A stretch of DNA of 29,883 nt from an uncultured Flavobacteriales bacterium (GCA_946478675.1 CAMLEF010000011.1:1-29883), one strand, 5' to 3'; counted from the stretch's first letter, positions 8,804 to 16,436 are shown. Numbers and translations are program-made. Notes: a model not told the origin generated them from the letters alone.

Positions 8804-9418
8804 TTATTCTTCTTCGACTATTTGTTTGTATTTGTTGATGAGCTTGTGTCCTTTCAGCGTGCAAACACCATAAAGGAAGTGCTCGATCATCGCCACCTGC
8901 GTTTCCAGGATGCGGTATTTGTCCGGAGGGAAAACGGCAGGATCGAAGCTCATGTCGATCTCTTCCACGCGCAGCCTTGCGATGAAGTCCGAGTTGGTAT
9001 CCGTCCGCACCAGTCCGTCTTTTTTACCTTTCTCGAGCGCATCGTAAACCATCTTGTGCGCGTATTCGTTCTTGAATTTCAGGAAGAGCTCCCAGGTTTT
9101 CGGATGATATTTCCGCAGGTCGTAGAAAATGTTCGGGTTGATGTTCTGGAACATCTGCGACATTTTCTTCATGTGCTGGAATACTTCCTCCACCACGTTG
9201 GTCGCCGTCTGGCTGATCTGGGCGAACTCATCCATATCCCGCTGCAGCTCTTTCTCGAGCAGCGTATGCACCACTTCGTCCTTGTCGCGGAAGAACTGGT
9301 AAATCGTCTTCTTCGACATCGCCAGGTGTTTGGCGATATCGTCCATCGTCACGCTTTTGATCCCGAAGCGGAAGAAAAGCTCGAGTGCGGCGTTCAGAAT
9401 TCTGTCTTTGGGTTCCAT
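8804..9418 (-). CDS. TetR-family transcriptional regulator of the efflux operon
   Basis: Predicted repressor, 204 residues from the ATG at 9418. The N-terminal DNA-binding domain (about 1-50) is canonical: RILNAALELFFRFGIKSVTM, then DDIAKHLAMSKKTIYQFFRD, with the recognition helix around residues 34-43. The C-terminal ligand/dimer domain is all-helical without an obvious ligand signature. An open frame extends upstream to 9706, but a TAnnTTTG promoter box and a GGAAAC inverted repeat lie just upstream of 9418, so the short start is preferred. As first gene of a tetR-tolC-adaptor-pump operon it most likely represses its own operon and is released by a pump substrate. Bacteroidota pumps often have this arrangement. 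Confidence 0.93.
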   Translation of the reverse strand: MEPKDRILNAALELFFRFGIKSVTMDDIAKHLAMSKKTIYQFFRDKDEVVHTLLEKELQRDMDEFAQISQTATNVVEEVFQHMKKMSQMFQNINPNIFYDLRKYHPKTWELFLKFKNEYAHKMVYDALEKGKKDGLVRTDTNSDFIARLRVEEIDMSFDPAVFPPDKYRILETQVAMIEHFLYGVCTLKGHKLINKYKQIVEEE

Positions 9419-9435
9419 GTCTGAAAAATGCGCGG

Positions 9436-9443
9436 CAAAACTA
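9436..9443 (-). promoter_or_regulatory. Probable -7 box of the tetR-efflux operon promoter
   Basis: The minus strand reads TAGTTTTG, a full match to TAnnTTTG, 17 bases before the tetR ATG. A GGAAAC/GTTTCC inverted repeat begins one base further upstream (9445-9472) and therefore covers the -33 region, as expected for a repressor site. No clear TTTG -33 element is seen. Confidence 0.6.
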
Positions 9444-9473
9444 TGGAAACATTTTTTGGATTTTTCGTTTCCG
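9444..9473. promoter_or_regulatory. Candidate TetR operator O1
   Basis: Inverted half-sites GGAAAC at 9445-9450 and GTTTCC at 9467-9472, with centres 22 bp apart (two helical turns). The site abuts the -7 box of tetR. The left half continues as TGGAAACATTTTT, and the same phrase is repeated in the second site at 9620-9640. Function is inferred from position and repetition. Confidence 0.55.
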
Positions 9474-9551
9474 TCGAAAAAAATTGTGACGCAACGGCCA
9501 ACTGATGCTTTTTTAATGGTTGTTATCGATTGACAATCAATGGGATTGACT

Positions 9552-9579
9552 GGAAACTTTGGAAACGCCATCGTTTTCC
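9552..9579. promoter_or_regulatory. Candidate accessory regulator half-sites
   Basis: Two direct GGAAAC copies (9552-9557 and 9561-9566, 9 bp apart) are followed by GTTTTCC at 9573-9579. They share the half-site of the two inverted repeats on either side, about 100 bp upstream of O1. This may be an auxiliary binding cluster or a decayed copy. Confidence 0.35.
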
Positions 9580-9619
9580 TGAATTCGATAAGCGGTAAAA
9601 ATCGCCGGATGAACTGCAG

Positions 9620-9640
9620 TGGAAACATTTTTCGTTTCCG
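9620..9640. promoter_or_regulatory. Candidate TetR operator O2
   Basis: Inverted repeat GGAAAC (9621-9626) / GTTTCC (9634-9639) with a 7-base spacer, preceded by T as in O1. The sequence TGGAAACATTTTT is identical to the start of O1, apart from the longer spacer there. It lies about 200 bp upstream of the tetR start. Confidence 0.45.
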
Positions 9641-9687
9641 GTTTCGACGTTGAATTTTTGGTAAAAGCGACCTCGTGCCGGTGGCGT

Positions 9688-9938
9688 TTGGGCAAGCGAA
9701 TGGCAACCCGACGGAGGTGAAACTTTGTGCCTTCGTGCCTTAGTGGCAATCCTGCATAGTCACTCGCCACGAAGACACAAAGGCACGAAGAAGCACGGTC
9801 TGTACGAGCCCGTCCGGAGGCATTGGGGCAAACGGAAATGCAAAGGAGCAGGGTGAAACTTGGTGCCTTCGTGCCTTAGTGGCAATCCTGCATAGCCACT
9901 CGTCAGGAAGACACAAAGGCACGAAGAAGCACGATCTG
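9688..9938. repeat. Two direct copies of a long imperfect palindrome (136-bp period)
   Basis: Copy 1 covers about 9688-9802 and copy 2 about 9827-9938; the shared phrase GTGCCTTCGTGCCTTAGTGG starts at 9727 and 9863. Within each copy a left arm of the CTTTGTGCCTTCGTGCC type is answered by a right arm (CACGAAGACACAAAGGCACG), pairing about 21 of 25 bases. The wording (CACGAAGACACAAAGGCACGAAG) belongs to a dispersed intergenic repeat type that I recall from many bacteria. No protein is supported here. Together with the operator sites, it fills the 603-base gap between tetR and asnS. Confidence 0.75.
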
Positions 9939-9950
9939 CAAAAGCTTTTG
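9939..9950. repeat. Perfect 12-bp palindrome upstream of asnS
   Basis: CAAAAGCTTTTG, symmetric about its HindIII-like centre, 72 bases before the asnS ATG. It could be a protein site or simply the edge of the repeat copy on its left. No further evidence is visible. Confidence 0.3.
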
Positions 9951-10021
9951 ACGGGAATGTTCCGATTTCTCCTGCCGTTTTCGTTTTTTTGTGCTCCTTA
10001 ATAAAGCATCACTATTTCGCC

Positions 10022-11443
10022 ATGGCACAAGAAAAGATTAAAGACCTGCTGGTATCGACAGAGCTCGACCGCGAAGTCATTGTAAAAGGATGGGTACGCA
10101 GCGCACGCGGCAATAAATACGTGCAGTTCATCCACCTGAACGACGGCTCGACGATCAAAAATATCCAGGCCGTGGCGGACGTCGCGAAATTTCCCGAAGA
10201 GCTGATGAAGCGCATCACCACCGGCGCGTGCATCGCAGTAACCGGCATGCTCGTCGCTTCGCAGGGAAAAGGACAGTCGCAGGAAGTGCAGGCCGCTTCC
10301 ATCGAAATTCTCGGCGACTGCGATCCGGAATTGTACCCGCTGCAGAAACGCGGCAAGGATGAAAAGGACAAAAAGACGCAAACGCTGCCGCTGGAATTTC
10401 TCCGCGAGAAAGCGCACCTGCGTCCGCGCACCAACACGTTCGGCGCCGTGCTCCGCATTCGCCACAACATGACGTTCGCGATCCATAAATTCTTCAACGA
10501 CCGCGGCTTCTTCAACCTGCACACGCCGATCATCACCGGCTCCGATGCGGAAGGCGCAGGCGAAATGTTCCGCGTCACCACGCTCGATCTTGAAAATCTT
10601 CCGCGCACTGCAGAAGGCAAGATCGATTACGCAGAAGATTTCTTCGGGAAAGAAACGAACCTCACCGTCTCCGGCCAGCTCGAAGGAGAGCTTGCAGCAA
10701 TGGCGCTCGGTCAGATCTACACGTTCGGTCCCACGTTCCGCGCAGAAAACTCCAACACGCCGCGCCACCTCGCGGAATTCTGGATGATCGAGCCCGAAGT
10801 TGCCTTCGCCGACATCAACGACAACATGAACCTCGCCGAGGACATGCTGAAGTATCTCGTGAATTACGCGCTGCACCATTGCAAAGACGACGTGCAGTTC
10901 CTCAACGATACGTACGACGACAAGCTCGTGGCGCGCCTGCAATCCGTGATCGAGCATCCGTTCAAGCGCATTTCCTACACGGAAGCCGTCGACGTTTTGC
11001 TCGAAGCGATGGAAAAGAAGAAATTCGAATTCAAGCCGGAATGGGGCGCAGACTTACAGAAAGAACACGAGAACTATCTCGTCGAACATTTCGGCGGACC
11101 GGTGATCGTGACGGGTTACCCGAAAGCGATCAAGGCGTTTTACATGAAGCAGAACGAAGACGGCAACACCGTTCGCGCGATGGATATTCTTTTCCCGTGG
11201 ATCGGCGAGATCATCGGCGGCTCGCAGCGCGAAGACGATTACGAAAAGCTGCACGCGCGTGTGAAAGAGCTCGGCATCCCGGAAGAATCGCTGTGGTGGT
11301 ACCTCGAAACGCGCAAGTTCGGCAGCTGCCCGCACAGCGGCTTCGGCCTCGGTTTCGAGCGACTGCTGCTCTTCGTCACCGGCATGACCAACATCCGCGA
11401 CGTCATCCCATTCCCGCGCACGCCGAAGAACGCTGAGTTTTAA
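10022..11443 (+). CDS. asnS: Asparaginyl-tRNA synthetase
   Basis: Charges tRNA-Asn with asparagine (class IIb aminoacyl-tRNA synthetase, cytosol). The 473 residues are close to the family norm. The N-terminal OB-fold anticodon domain is seen at about 18-100 ([20 protein letters not shown]). The catalytic core has motif 1 around [20 protein letters not shown], motif 2 as [19 protein letters not shown] starting at residue 239, and motif 3 as [15 protein letters not shown] with Arg447. The asparagine-type substitution pattern ([11 protein letters not shown] rather than the AspRS FRDED) favours AsnRS. The ATG at 10022 gives the usual [10 protein letters not shown] start; an upstream GTG in frame at 9989 is not needed. 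The last four codons and the stop lie inside a hairpin arm (11429-11493). Convergent with the AsmA-like gene. Confidence 0.98.
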   Translation: MAQEKIKDLLVSTELDREVIVKGWVRSARGNKYVQFIHLNDGSTIKNIQAVADVAKFPEELMKRITTGACIAVTGMLVASQGKGQSQEVQAASIEILGDCDPELYPLQKRGKDEKDKKTQTLPLEFLREKAHLRPRTNTFGAVLRIRHNMTFAIHKFFNDRGFFNLHTPIITGSDAEGAGEMFRVTTLDLENLPRTAEGKIDYAEDFFGKETNLTVSGQLEGELAAMALGQIYTFGPTFRAENSNTPRHLAEFWMIEPEVAFADINDNMNLAEDMLKYLVNYALHHCKDDVQFLNDTYDDKLVARLQSVIEHPFKRISYTEAVDVLLEAMEKKKFEFKPEWGADLQKEHENYLVEHFGGPVIVTGYPKAIKAFYMKQNEDGNTVRAMDILFPWIGEIIGGSQREDDYEKLHARVKELGIPEESLWWYLETRKFGSCPHSGFGLGFERLLLFVTGMTNIRDVIPFPRTPKNAEF

Positions 11444-11493
11444 GCCAGGCTTCGGTACGCTCCGCTACTCAGCCTGACTTAAAACTCAGCGTT
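11429..11493 (+). repeat. Stop-codon-spanning palindromic element, copy A
   Basis: Arms of 23 bases at 11429-11451 and 11471-11493 pair with one mismatch (C11445 against A11477) around a 19-base loop. The outer 16 bases of the left arm, AACGCTGAGTTTTAAG, encode Asn-Ala-Glu-Phe-stop of asnS, and their exact reverse complement lies downstream. The inner part (CAGGCT / AGCCTG) and the loop (CGGTACGCTCCGCTAC) match copies B and C. There is no strong T-run directly after it, so it is not a standard terminator. Confidence 0.85.
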
Positions 11494-11520
11494 TGAGAAG
11501 CGATTTTTTCATGCTATTTC

Positions 11521-11569
11521 AATAATGAAAGCGCCCGGTAGTTTTTACTGCCGGGCGCTTTTCATTATT
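11521..11569. terminator. Strong hairpin terminator between asnS and the AsmA-like gene
   Basis: AATAATGAAAGCGCCCGG at 11521-11538 pairs with its near-complement ending at 11569. The stem is about 22 bp with one bulge and one G-T-type position, around a TTTTT-containing loop. It is flanked by T-rich sequence on both strands (TTTTTTC on the left, GAAAAAAC on the right), so it should work in both directions between the convergent genes. Confidence 0.8.
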
Positions 11570-11616
11570 GTTGAAAAAACTCAAGTGAATTATTCGCTAC
11601 AGCCTCCTCTAACTAC

Positions 11617-11677
11617 GGGATTATTAATGTCAGGCTGAGTAGCCGGAGGCGTATCGAAGCCTGGCATTAATAATCCC
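11617..11677 (-). repeat. Stop-codon-spanning palindromic element, copy B
   Basis: Arms of 20 bases at 11617-11636 and 11658-11677 pair with a single mismatch around a 21-base loop (11637-11657). Read on the minus strand, the first arm begins in the last codons of the AsmA-like gene (GGG GAT TAT TAA), and the same bases are mirrored after the loop. The loop core reads CGATACGCCTCCGGCTAC on the minus strand and is identical to copy C. Orientation relative to the gene it follows is the same as for copy A. Confidence 0.85.
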
Positions 11678-14384
11678 CGCTGCCATCCAGCTCCTCATCC
11701 TTCGGCTTTTTCTTTTTCTTCGCGGGATTGTCGGCAGGCATCGTGTCGTCGTCCTGTTTCAAAATGAACTTGCCGCTGCTGCCGTCGTCTTTCTTGCGGT
11801 CTTCCTTGTTGGGCTTGTCTTTGCCGAACCAACCGAATTCTTCATTGAGGATTTTCTTCAGATCCTGTTTCTCCTGGTGAAGATCTTCTTTCAGCTGCTG
11901 GATCGCTCCTTTGCGGTCGTATCTGATATCCGGATCTTCGATGGAGCCTTTCATGCTGATGAACAAACGCGTGCGGTGACCGCCGTCGTCGATCTCTTCA
12001 CCGAACTCGCTGTTCTCTTTCCGTGCGGCTTTCGCTTTTTTCGCGCGCAGCTCGTCGAGGTCCACGATGAAATGGTAATTCACGATGTTGTCGAAATCAT
12101 GCGTGCCCGACATCGTGATGTTGATCGCGCTCGAGTTGATCTGCATCTTCGGAATATCGATCACGCGGTTGCGGATGCCGATGTGGTTCGAGAGGTTCTG
12201 AAAACGGATGTCCTTCAGATCTTCCAGCTTGATGAAGCGCGACAATACTTCCAGCGGCTTGAAATTGATCAGCTCGCCCTGCGAAATCGACAAGTCTGCA
12301 TCGGTGTAAATTTTCTTGTCGTTGATGTTGAGATCGCTTCCCCACACCGAAGCGAAATTCACCTGCGCGGTCAATCTTCCCTTCACGTTCTTGTCGGTGA
12401 TCACGTCTTCTTCATCGTCGTTGTCCTGGCCGAAATTGTAGCATTGCCAGAAGAGCTTCGAGATGTTCACGTCCTTGATGTCGGCGTTGCAGGTGATGAG
12501 CAGCGAATCGTTTTTCTGCGAATCGTCGATCATGCCGCTGCCGGTGAACGAGCCGTCCATCGCGTGAAAGCTCACCGGGTCGCAGACCAGCCGCTGCTTG
12601 CTCATCGTGACGTTGCCGGCAATATCCGTGGCGTCGAAACGATCGAGCGAAAGATGTTTCACCGACGCGTTCACTTTCAACCGCAATCGCGCCGGCAATT
12701 CGAGATGATAGTTCGTGTCGCTCGACGACGAAGCGCTTTCATCCTGCAGCAGCCGCGTGAGATCGAGGTTGCGCGAAGAAAGATCGCCGCTGATGTCGAG
12801 CACTTCTTTGTCGGTGAAAATGTAGCCAAGCAAATTGCGCACGTTGCCGTTGAGCGTGATGTCGCTTCCCGCTTTGCGCGCAGTGAAATGCGAGATCGCC
12901 ACGTTGTTGCCGTCGAACGAAAGATCGCCGTTGATGGAATCCGCCTGGTCTTTGGCGCCGCGCAGTTTCAGTAGCACATTGTTCAGCCCGATCTTGCCGG
13001 AAGTTTTGAACGTGCGAAAATCCGAAACGGTCGGCACGGAAGCCGTCGGTTTGCCCGAGCCTTCGAACGCCAGCGACATCGTTCCCGCTACGTTTTCAAT
13101 CGTGTCGATGCGCAGCAGCTCCTGCATTTCACCGAGATCGATGCGCCCCGATAATTTCGTTTCGTAACGCGGACGTTTGAAGCCGCTCATGCTGAACGAA
13201 CCCTGGAAGCGGCTCTTCGCTGCCGTCAGCGAGAATGAAGAAATGTTCAGCTGCTCTTTTCCTTTTTCATTGCTGAACAAACCTTTCATCGAGACGTCGG
13301 TGAATTTCACGTCGCTTTTTTTCCTTCCGATCGTCGCGCCGGGATTGACGCCGAACTGCGCTTTCACCACCGGCAAGGTGGAATCGCCGTACAATCCTTT
13401 CACTGTTCCGTTCACGAAAAATTCGCCGCTGCTTTCGAGATCGCCGAGGTCTTCGTGGTAAGAAGCAGGCAGCAGCGACAACGCCGCCGGCAGATCGATG
13501 TCTTCGCCTTTCACGACAAGATCGAGCGCGTAGTTTTTTCCCTGCTTTTTCGCATTGCCGGAAATGTCGACGAGCAGATCGGAGATTTTCATTTTCCCTT
13601 CCTGCAGCGCATACGTGCCCGACGTGTTATCGACGTTCATCACGAGATGCAGCGAGCCGCTGTTGCCCGCGAAGAACGACGCATTGCCGACGAGCAGCTT
13701 GTTAATCGTGAAATCGCTTTCCGTCGAGAAATCGTATTGTTCCTTCCCGAAGTCGCCGGAGAATTTCAGCTTCTTGAGATGAATGTTGTAGTTGTTCTTC
13801 GCTTTGCGATCGTCGTAGCGCCAGCTCACGTTTTCGAGGAGAATCTCATTGAGCGCAAACGCCACGTGCGAGCTGTCGTTCGTAGCGGCCGTCGTGTCTT
13901 CCTTCAGAAAATGATAATTGTCGTTTCCTTTTTCGTCCGTCCACATGTTCACCGTCGCATCTTTCATTGTGATGTTGTGGATGGAATAATTCGCGTGAAA
14001 AAGGTCGACGATGTTGAACTTGAGCGAAACCAAATTCGCGTTGAACAGCGTATCGCGCTTTTTGATGTTGATCGCATCGAGCGCGGCGATCCTTCGAAAC
14101 TCGACGGAAACATCGGGGAAGCTGCGGATGATCGTGATGTCGATGTCTTTCGGATCGATGAGGATGGTCGTGTTGACGCGCTTGTTCACTTCCTGCACGA
14201 CGTAATTTTTCACGTCATCCTGGTAGATCCACGTGAGCACGAGCAGCACGAGTAGGAGAAAAATAAATCCGCCGGAAAGCCAGAAGAAAAGACGAAGCAG
14301 CTTCCGCCACCAGGGACGGTGTTTTTTTGCCGGTTCTACAGGAGAGCCGGCCGGCGCATTGGAAGGAAGGACCGCTTCGGACAT
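11667..14384 (-). CDS. AsmA-like membrane-anchored protein
   Basis: 905 residues. After a ~28-residue cytoplasmic head (PAKKHRPWWRKLLRLFF) there is a single TM helix at about 34-55 (GGFIFLLLVLLVLTWIYQDD), then the AsmA-type start VKNYVVQEVNKRVNTTILID followed by IDITIIRSFPDVSVEF. The rest is long, repetitive beta structure (for example ISDLLVDISGNAKKQGKNYA, SARLRLKV-type strands) and the C-terminal AsmA module (ISQGELINFKPLEVLSRFIK, then LEDLKDIRFQNLSNHIGIRN). AsmA/TamB-type proteins are thought to form long grooves moving phospholipids between membranes or to affect outer-membrane assembly. That role is inferred here by family. The tail (about 855-905) is lysine/aspartate rich and probably disordered. 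The final codons sit inside palindromic element B. No partner gene is adjacent. Confidence 0.88.
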   Translation of the reverse strand: MSEAVLPSNAPAGSPVEPAKKHRPWWRKLLRLFFWLSGGFIFLLLVLLVLTWIYQDDVKNYVVQEVNKRVNTTILIDPKDIDITIIRSFPDVSVEFRRIAALDAINIKKRDTLFNANLVSLKFNIVDLFHANYSIHNITMKDATVNMWTDEKGNDNYHFLKEDTTAATNDSSHVAFALNEILLENVSWRYDDRKAKNNYNIHLKKLKFSGDFGKEQYDFSTESDFTINKLLVGNASFFAGNSGSLHLVMNVDNTSGTYALQEGKMKISDLLVDISGNAKKQGKNYALDLVVKGEDIDLPAALSLLPASYHEDLGDLESSGEFFVNGTVKGLYGDSTLPVVKAQFGVNPGATIGRKKSDVKFTDVSMKGLFSNEKGKEQLNISSFSLTAAKSRFQGSFSMSGFKRPRYETKLSGRIDLGEMQELLRIDTIENVAGTMSLAFEGSGKPTASVPTVSDFRTFKTSGKIGLNNVLLKLRGAKDQADSINGDLSFDGNNVAISHFTARKAGSDITLNGNVRNLLGYIFTDKEVLDISGDLSSRNLDLTRLLQDESASSSSDTNYHLELPARLRLKVNASVKHLSLDRFDATDIAGNVTMSKQRLVCDPVSFHAMDGSFTGSGMIDDSQKNDSLLITCNADIKDVNISKLFWQCYNFGQDNDDEEDVITDKNVKGRLTAQVNFASVWGSDLNINDKKIYTDADLSISQGELINFKPLEVLSRFIKLEDLKDIRFQNLSNHIGIRNRVIDIPKMQINSSAINITMSGTHDFDNIVNYHFIVDLDELRAKKAKAARKENSEFGEEIDDGGHRTRLFISMKGSIEDPDIRYDRKGAIQQLKEDLHQEKQDLKKILNEEFGWFGKDKPNKEDRKKDDGSSGKFILKQDDDTMPADNPAKKKKKPKDEELDGSGDY

Positions 14385-14394
14385 GACGACACAG

Positions 14395-14402
14395 TAAAGG
14401 TA
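14395..14402 (-). promoter_or_regulatory. Possible -7 box of the AsmA-like gene
   Basis: The minus strand reads TACCTTTA, one base off TAnnTTTG and otherwise identical to the TACCTTTG boxes before dxs, rluB and the 20623 lipoprotein. It ends 10 bases before the ATG. Confidence 0.4.
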
Positions 14403-14527
14403 AAACGGCGTCGTTTGCGCTTTGGTATGGCGGTCTTAAAGGTTGTGAAACGGGAAATGTTAATAGAGTGACGTTCGGCGGTAGCAGGAGAGTGCCTTAA
14501 CCACGCCCGCCTGCACGTCGGGCAGGG

Positions 14528-14566
14528 AGGTGCACAGCGGTTTTCACAGAGGAACACAGTGCACCT
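14528..14566. repeat. Inverted repeat in the AsmA/rluB spacer
   Basis: AGGTGCAC at 14528-14535 and GTGCACCT at 14559-14566 pair perfectly over 8 bases around a 23-base loop containing TTCACAGAGGAACACAG. That phrase resembles dispersed CACAGAG-type intergenic repeats. No gene is seen in 14403-14590. Confidence 0.35.
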
Positions 14567-14592
14567 CTTTTAGCGGAAGAGGAATTAGATTA

Positions 14593-14632
14593 TAAAAAAA
14601 TCACCAACGACAGAAAGTTCCATCGTTGGTGA
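14593..14632 (-). terminator. Rho-independent terminator of the RluB-type gene
   Basis: On the minus strand, TCACCAACGA (14632-14623) pairs with TCGTTGGTGA (14610-14601) around a 12-base loop and is followed at once by TTTTTTTAT. It starts 23 bases after the stop of the pseudouridine synthase gene. This is the most canonical terminator in the window. Confidence 0.9.
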
Positions 14633-14654
14633 AGAATATGAAATTGCAGTTGGA

Positions 14655-16418
14655 TTACTCGTGACGCTTCCGCACACGGCCACCCGCTTTCTTCGTTCCG
14701 CCGACCTGCATTTTCAGCATGCCGACTTCTTCATCAGTGAGATGGCGCCAGCGGCCGCGGGGCAGCTGTTTTTTCGTGAGGCCCGCATATGAAACGCGGT
14801 CGAGGCCGATCACGTCGTAACCGAGATGCTCGAATACACGACGCACGATGCGGTTGCGGCCGGAATGCAGCACGATGCCGACTTCCTTCTTGTCCGTGCC
14901 GTCGCCGACGTAGCTGATCTCGTCCGCTTTGATGGAACCGTCTTCCAGCTCCACGCCTTCCATGATCTTGTCGAAATCTTCGGAGCGAAGGTTCTTGTCG
15001 AGGGAAACGTGGTAGATCTTGCGCACGCCGTAACGCGGGTGCATGAGACGTTCTGCGAGATCGCCGTCGTTGGTGAGCAGCAGCAGGCCCGTCGTGTTGC
15101 GGTCGAGGCGGCCCACAGGGTAGAGGCGCTCGTTGCCGGCTTCTTCGACGAGATGCATGACGGTTTTGCGCTCCTGCGGATCTTCGGTGGTGGTGATGTA
15201 ATCTTTCGGCTTGTTCAGCAGCACGTACGAAAGCTTCTCGCGACGGAGCAGCTGGTCGCCGTAATGCACTTCATCGTTCGGTCCGACTTTCGTGCCGAGC
15301 TCGGTCACGATCTTGCCGTTCACTTTAACGGCGCCGGCAACGATGAGGTCGTCGGCTTCGCGGCGGGAGCAGAGGCCGGTGTTCGCGAGGAAGCGGTTGA
15401 GGCGGATCTGGTCTTCACCGAAAGCGACGGGCTGGATATCGCCGCTCTTCTTGCTGCGCGGGCGGCCTTTGGAAGGAGAGGATTTCTGCGAATCGACGAA
15501 TTCATTGGCTTCTTCTTTCGAATCGAAGGTTTGCCATTCGTCGCCGAGCTCTTCCTTCATGCGGCGCATTTCCTCGTGCTTGCGGAAGCCGGTGTAATTG
15601 TCGCCGTACGATTTTCCTTCTTTCTTTTCGGACGGTTTGTCGTTGTCGAATTTTCTGCGGAACGGTTTGTCGCCGCCACGATCGTTATCGAAACGACGAC
15701 GGAACGGTTTGTCATCACCGCCGCGTTCGCGATCACCGTATGATTTTTTGCCGTAAGGCTTATCGCTGTCGAATTTCTTGCGGAAGGGTTTGTCGTCGCC
15801 ACCGCGCTCACGATCACCGTAGGATTTTTTGCCGTAAGGCTTATCGCTGTCGAATTTTTTGCGGAAGGGTTTGTCGTCACCGCCGCGCTCACGATCACCG
15901 TAAGGCTTTTTGCCGTAAGGCTTATCGCTGTCGAATTTCTTGCGGAACGGTTTGTCGTCACCGCCACGCTCGCGATCACCGTAGGATTTCCTGCCCGACG
16001 GTTTGTCGCTGTCGAATTTCTTGCGGAAGGGTTTGTCGTCACCGCCACGTTCGCGATCACCGTATGATTTTTTGCCGTAAGGCTTGTCGCCGTCCGGTTT
16101 TCTGCGGAAAGGTTTATCGCCGCCGCGCTCGTCACGTGAGCCGTAAGATTTTTTGCCGTAAGGCTTGTCACCGTCCGGTTTTCTGCGGAAAGGCTTGTCG
16201 CCGCCGCGCTCGTCGCGTGAGCCGTAAGATTTTTTGCCGTAAGGCTTATCGCCATCTGACTTCGGGCGGAACGGTTTGTCGCCGCCTTTGTCATCATTGA
16301 ACCTCCTGCGTGGACGATCCTCGTCATTCCCTGAAAAGCGTTTCTTAAAATTGCCGCCACTTTTTTTATCACGGGAAAAGTTCTTGTCACCAAACCGTTT
16401 GCCACCAGGCTTCTTCAT
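14655..16418 (-). CDS. rluB: Pseudouridine synthase, RsuA/RluB family, with long N-terminal charged repeat domain
   Basis: The C-terminal ~250 residues are a complete RsuA/RluB-type enzyme, which turns a uridine in rRNA into pseudouridine. An S4 RNA-binding domain starts near residue 337 (IRLNRFLANTGLCSRREADD). The catalytic motif VGRLDRNTTGLLLLTNDGDL has the nucleophile Asp439, followed by RKIYHVSLD and LHSGRNRIVRRVFEHLGYDV. Family members are usually 240-300 residues; here about 320 residues precede the S4 domain. That head is basic and low-complexity, with about nine units of the form GGDKPFRRKPDGDKPYGKKS YG (27 residues, residues ~45-265), surely disordered and probably RNA-binding. Repeat-rich heads on this enzyme are, as far as I recall, frequent in Bacteroidota. 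Start ATG at 16418 with TACCTTTG upstream. The exact target uridine (RluB versus RluE/RsuA type) is inferred. Confidence 0.92.
   Translation of the reverse strand: MKKPGGKRFGDKNFSRDKKSGGNFKKRFSGNDEDRPRRRFNDDKGGDKPFRPKSDGDKPYGKKSYGSRDERGGDKPFRRKPDGDKPYGKKSYGSRDERGGDKPFRRKPDGDKPYGKKSYGDRERGGDDKPFRKKFDSDKPSGRKSYGDRERGGDDKPFRKKFDSDKPYGKKPYGDRERGGDDKPFRKKFDSDKPYGKKSYGDRERGGDDKPFRKKFDSDKPYGKKSYGDRERGGDDKPFRRRFDNDRGGDKPFRRKFDNDKPSEKKEGKSYGDNYTGFRKHEEMRRMKEELGDEWQTFDSKEEANEFVDSQKSSPSKGRPRSKKSGDIQPVAFGEDQIRLNRFLANTGLCSRREADDLIVAGAVKVNGKIVTELGTKVGPNDEVHYGDQLLRREKLSYVLLNKPKDYITTTEDPQERKTVMHLVEEAGNERLYPVGRLDRNTTGLLLLTNDGDLAERLMHPRYGVRKIYHVSLDKNLRSEDFDKIMEGVELEDGSIKADEISYVGDGTDKKEVGIVLHSGRNRIVRRVFEHLGYDVIGLDRVSYAGLTKKQLPRGRWRHLTDEEVGMLKMQVGGTKKAGGRVRKRHE
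15637..16290 (-). repeat. Coding tandem repeat, ~81 bp unit, inside rluB
   Basis: About nine units encode GGDKPFRRK / DGDKPYGKKSYGDRER variants. Units 1-3 have GGDK...SYGSRDER, units 4-7 have GGDDKPFRKKFDSDKP, and unit 8 is shortened. Neighbouring units differ mostly at third positions or by blockwise variants, which points to repeated unequal exchange. Copy number probably varies between strains. Confidence 0.85.
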
Positions 16419-16436
16419 GATTTCAGATTATTTCTG

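Noticed and set aside
9419..9706. N-terminal extension of the TetR protein to 9706
   Set aside because: The extension covers the promoter box and the GGAAAC inverted repeat, and the TetR fold starts normally at the ATG at 9418.
9537..9922. Short open frames with HEGTK or EDTKARR-like wording in the tetR-asnS spacer
   Set aside because: They are translations of the dispersed palindromic repeat, not genes.
9988..10019. TTTG plus TATTTCGC as asnS promoter
   Set aside because: The spacing fits, but the -7 part misses two fixed bases and lies two bases from the ATG, which would place the transcription start inside the gene.
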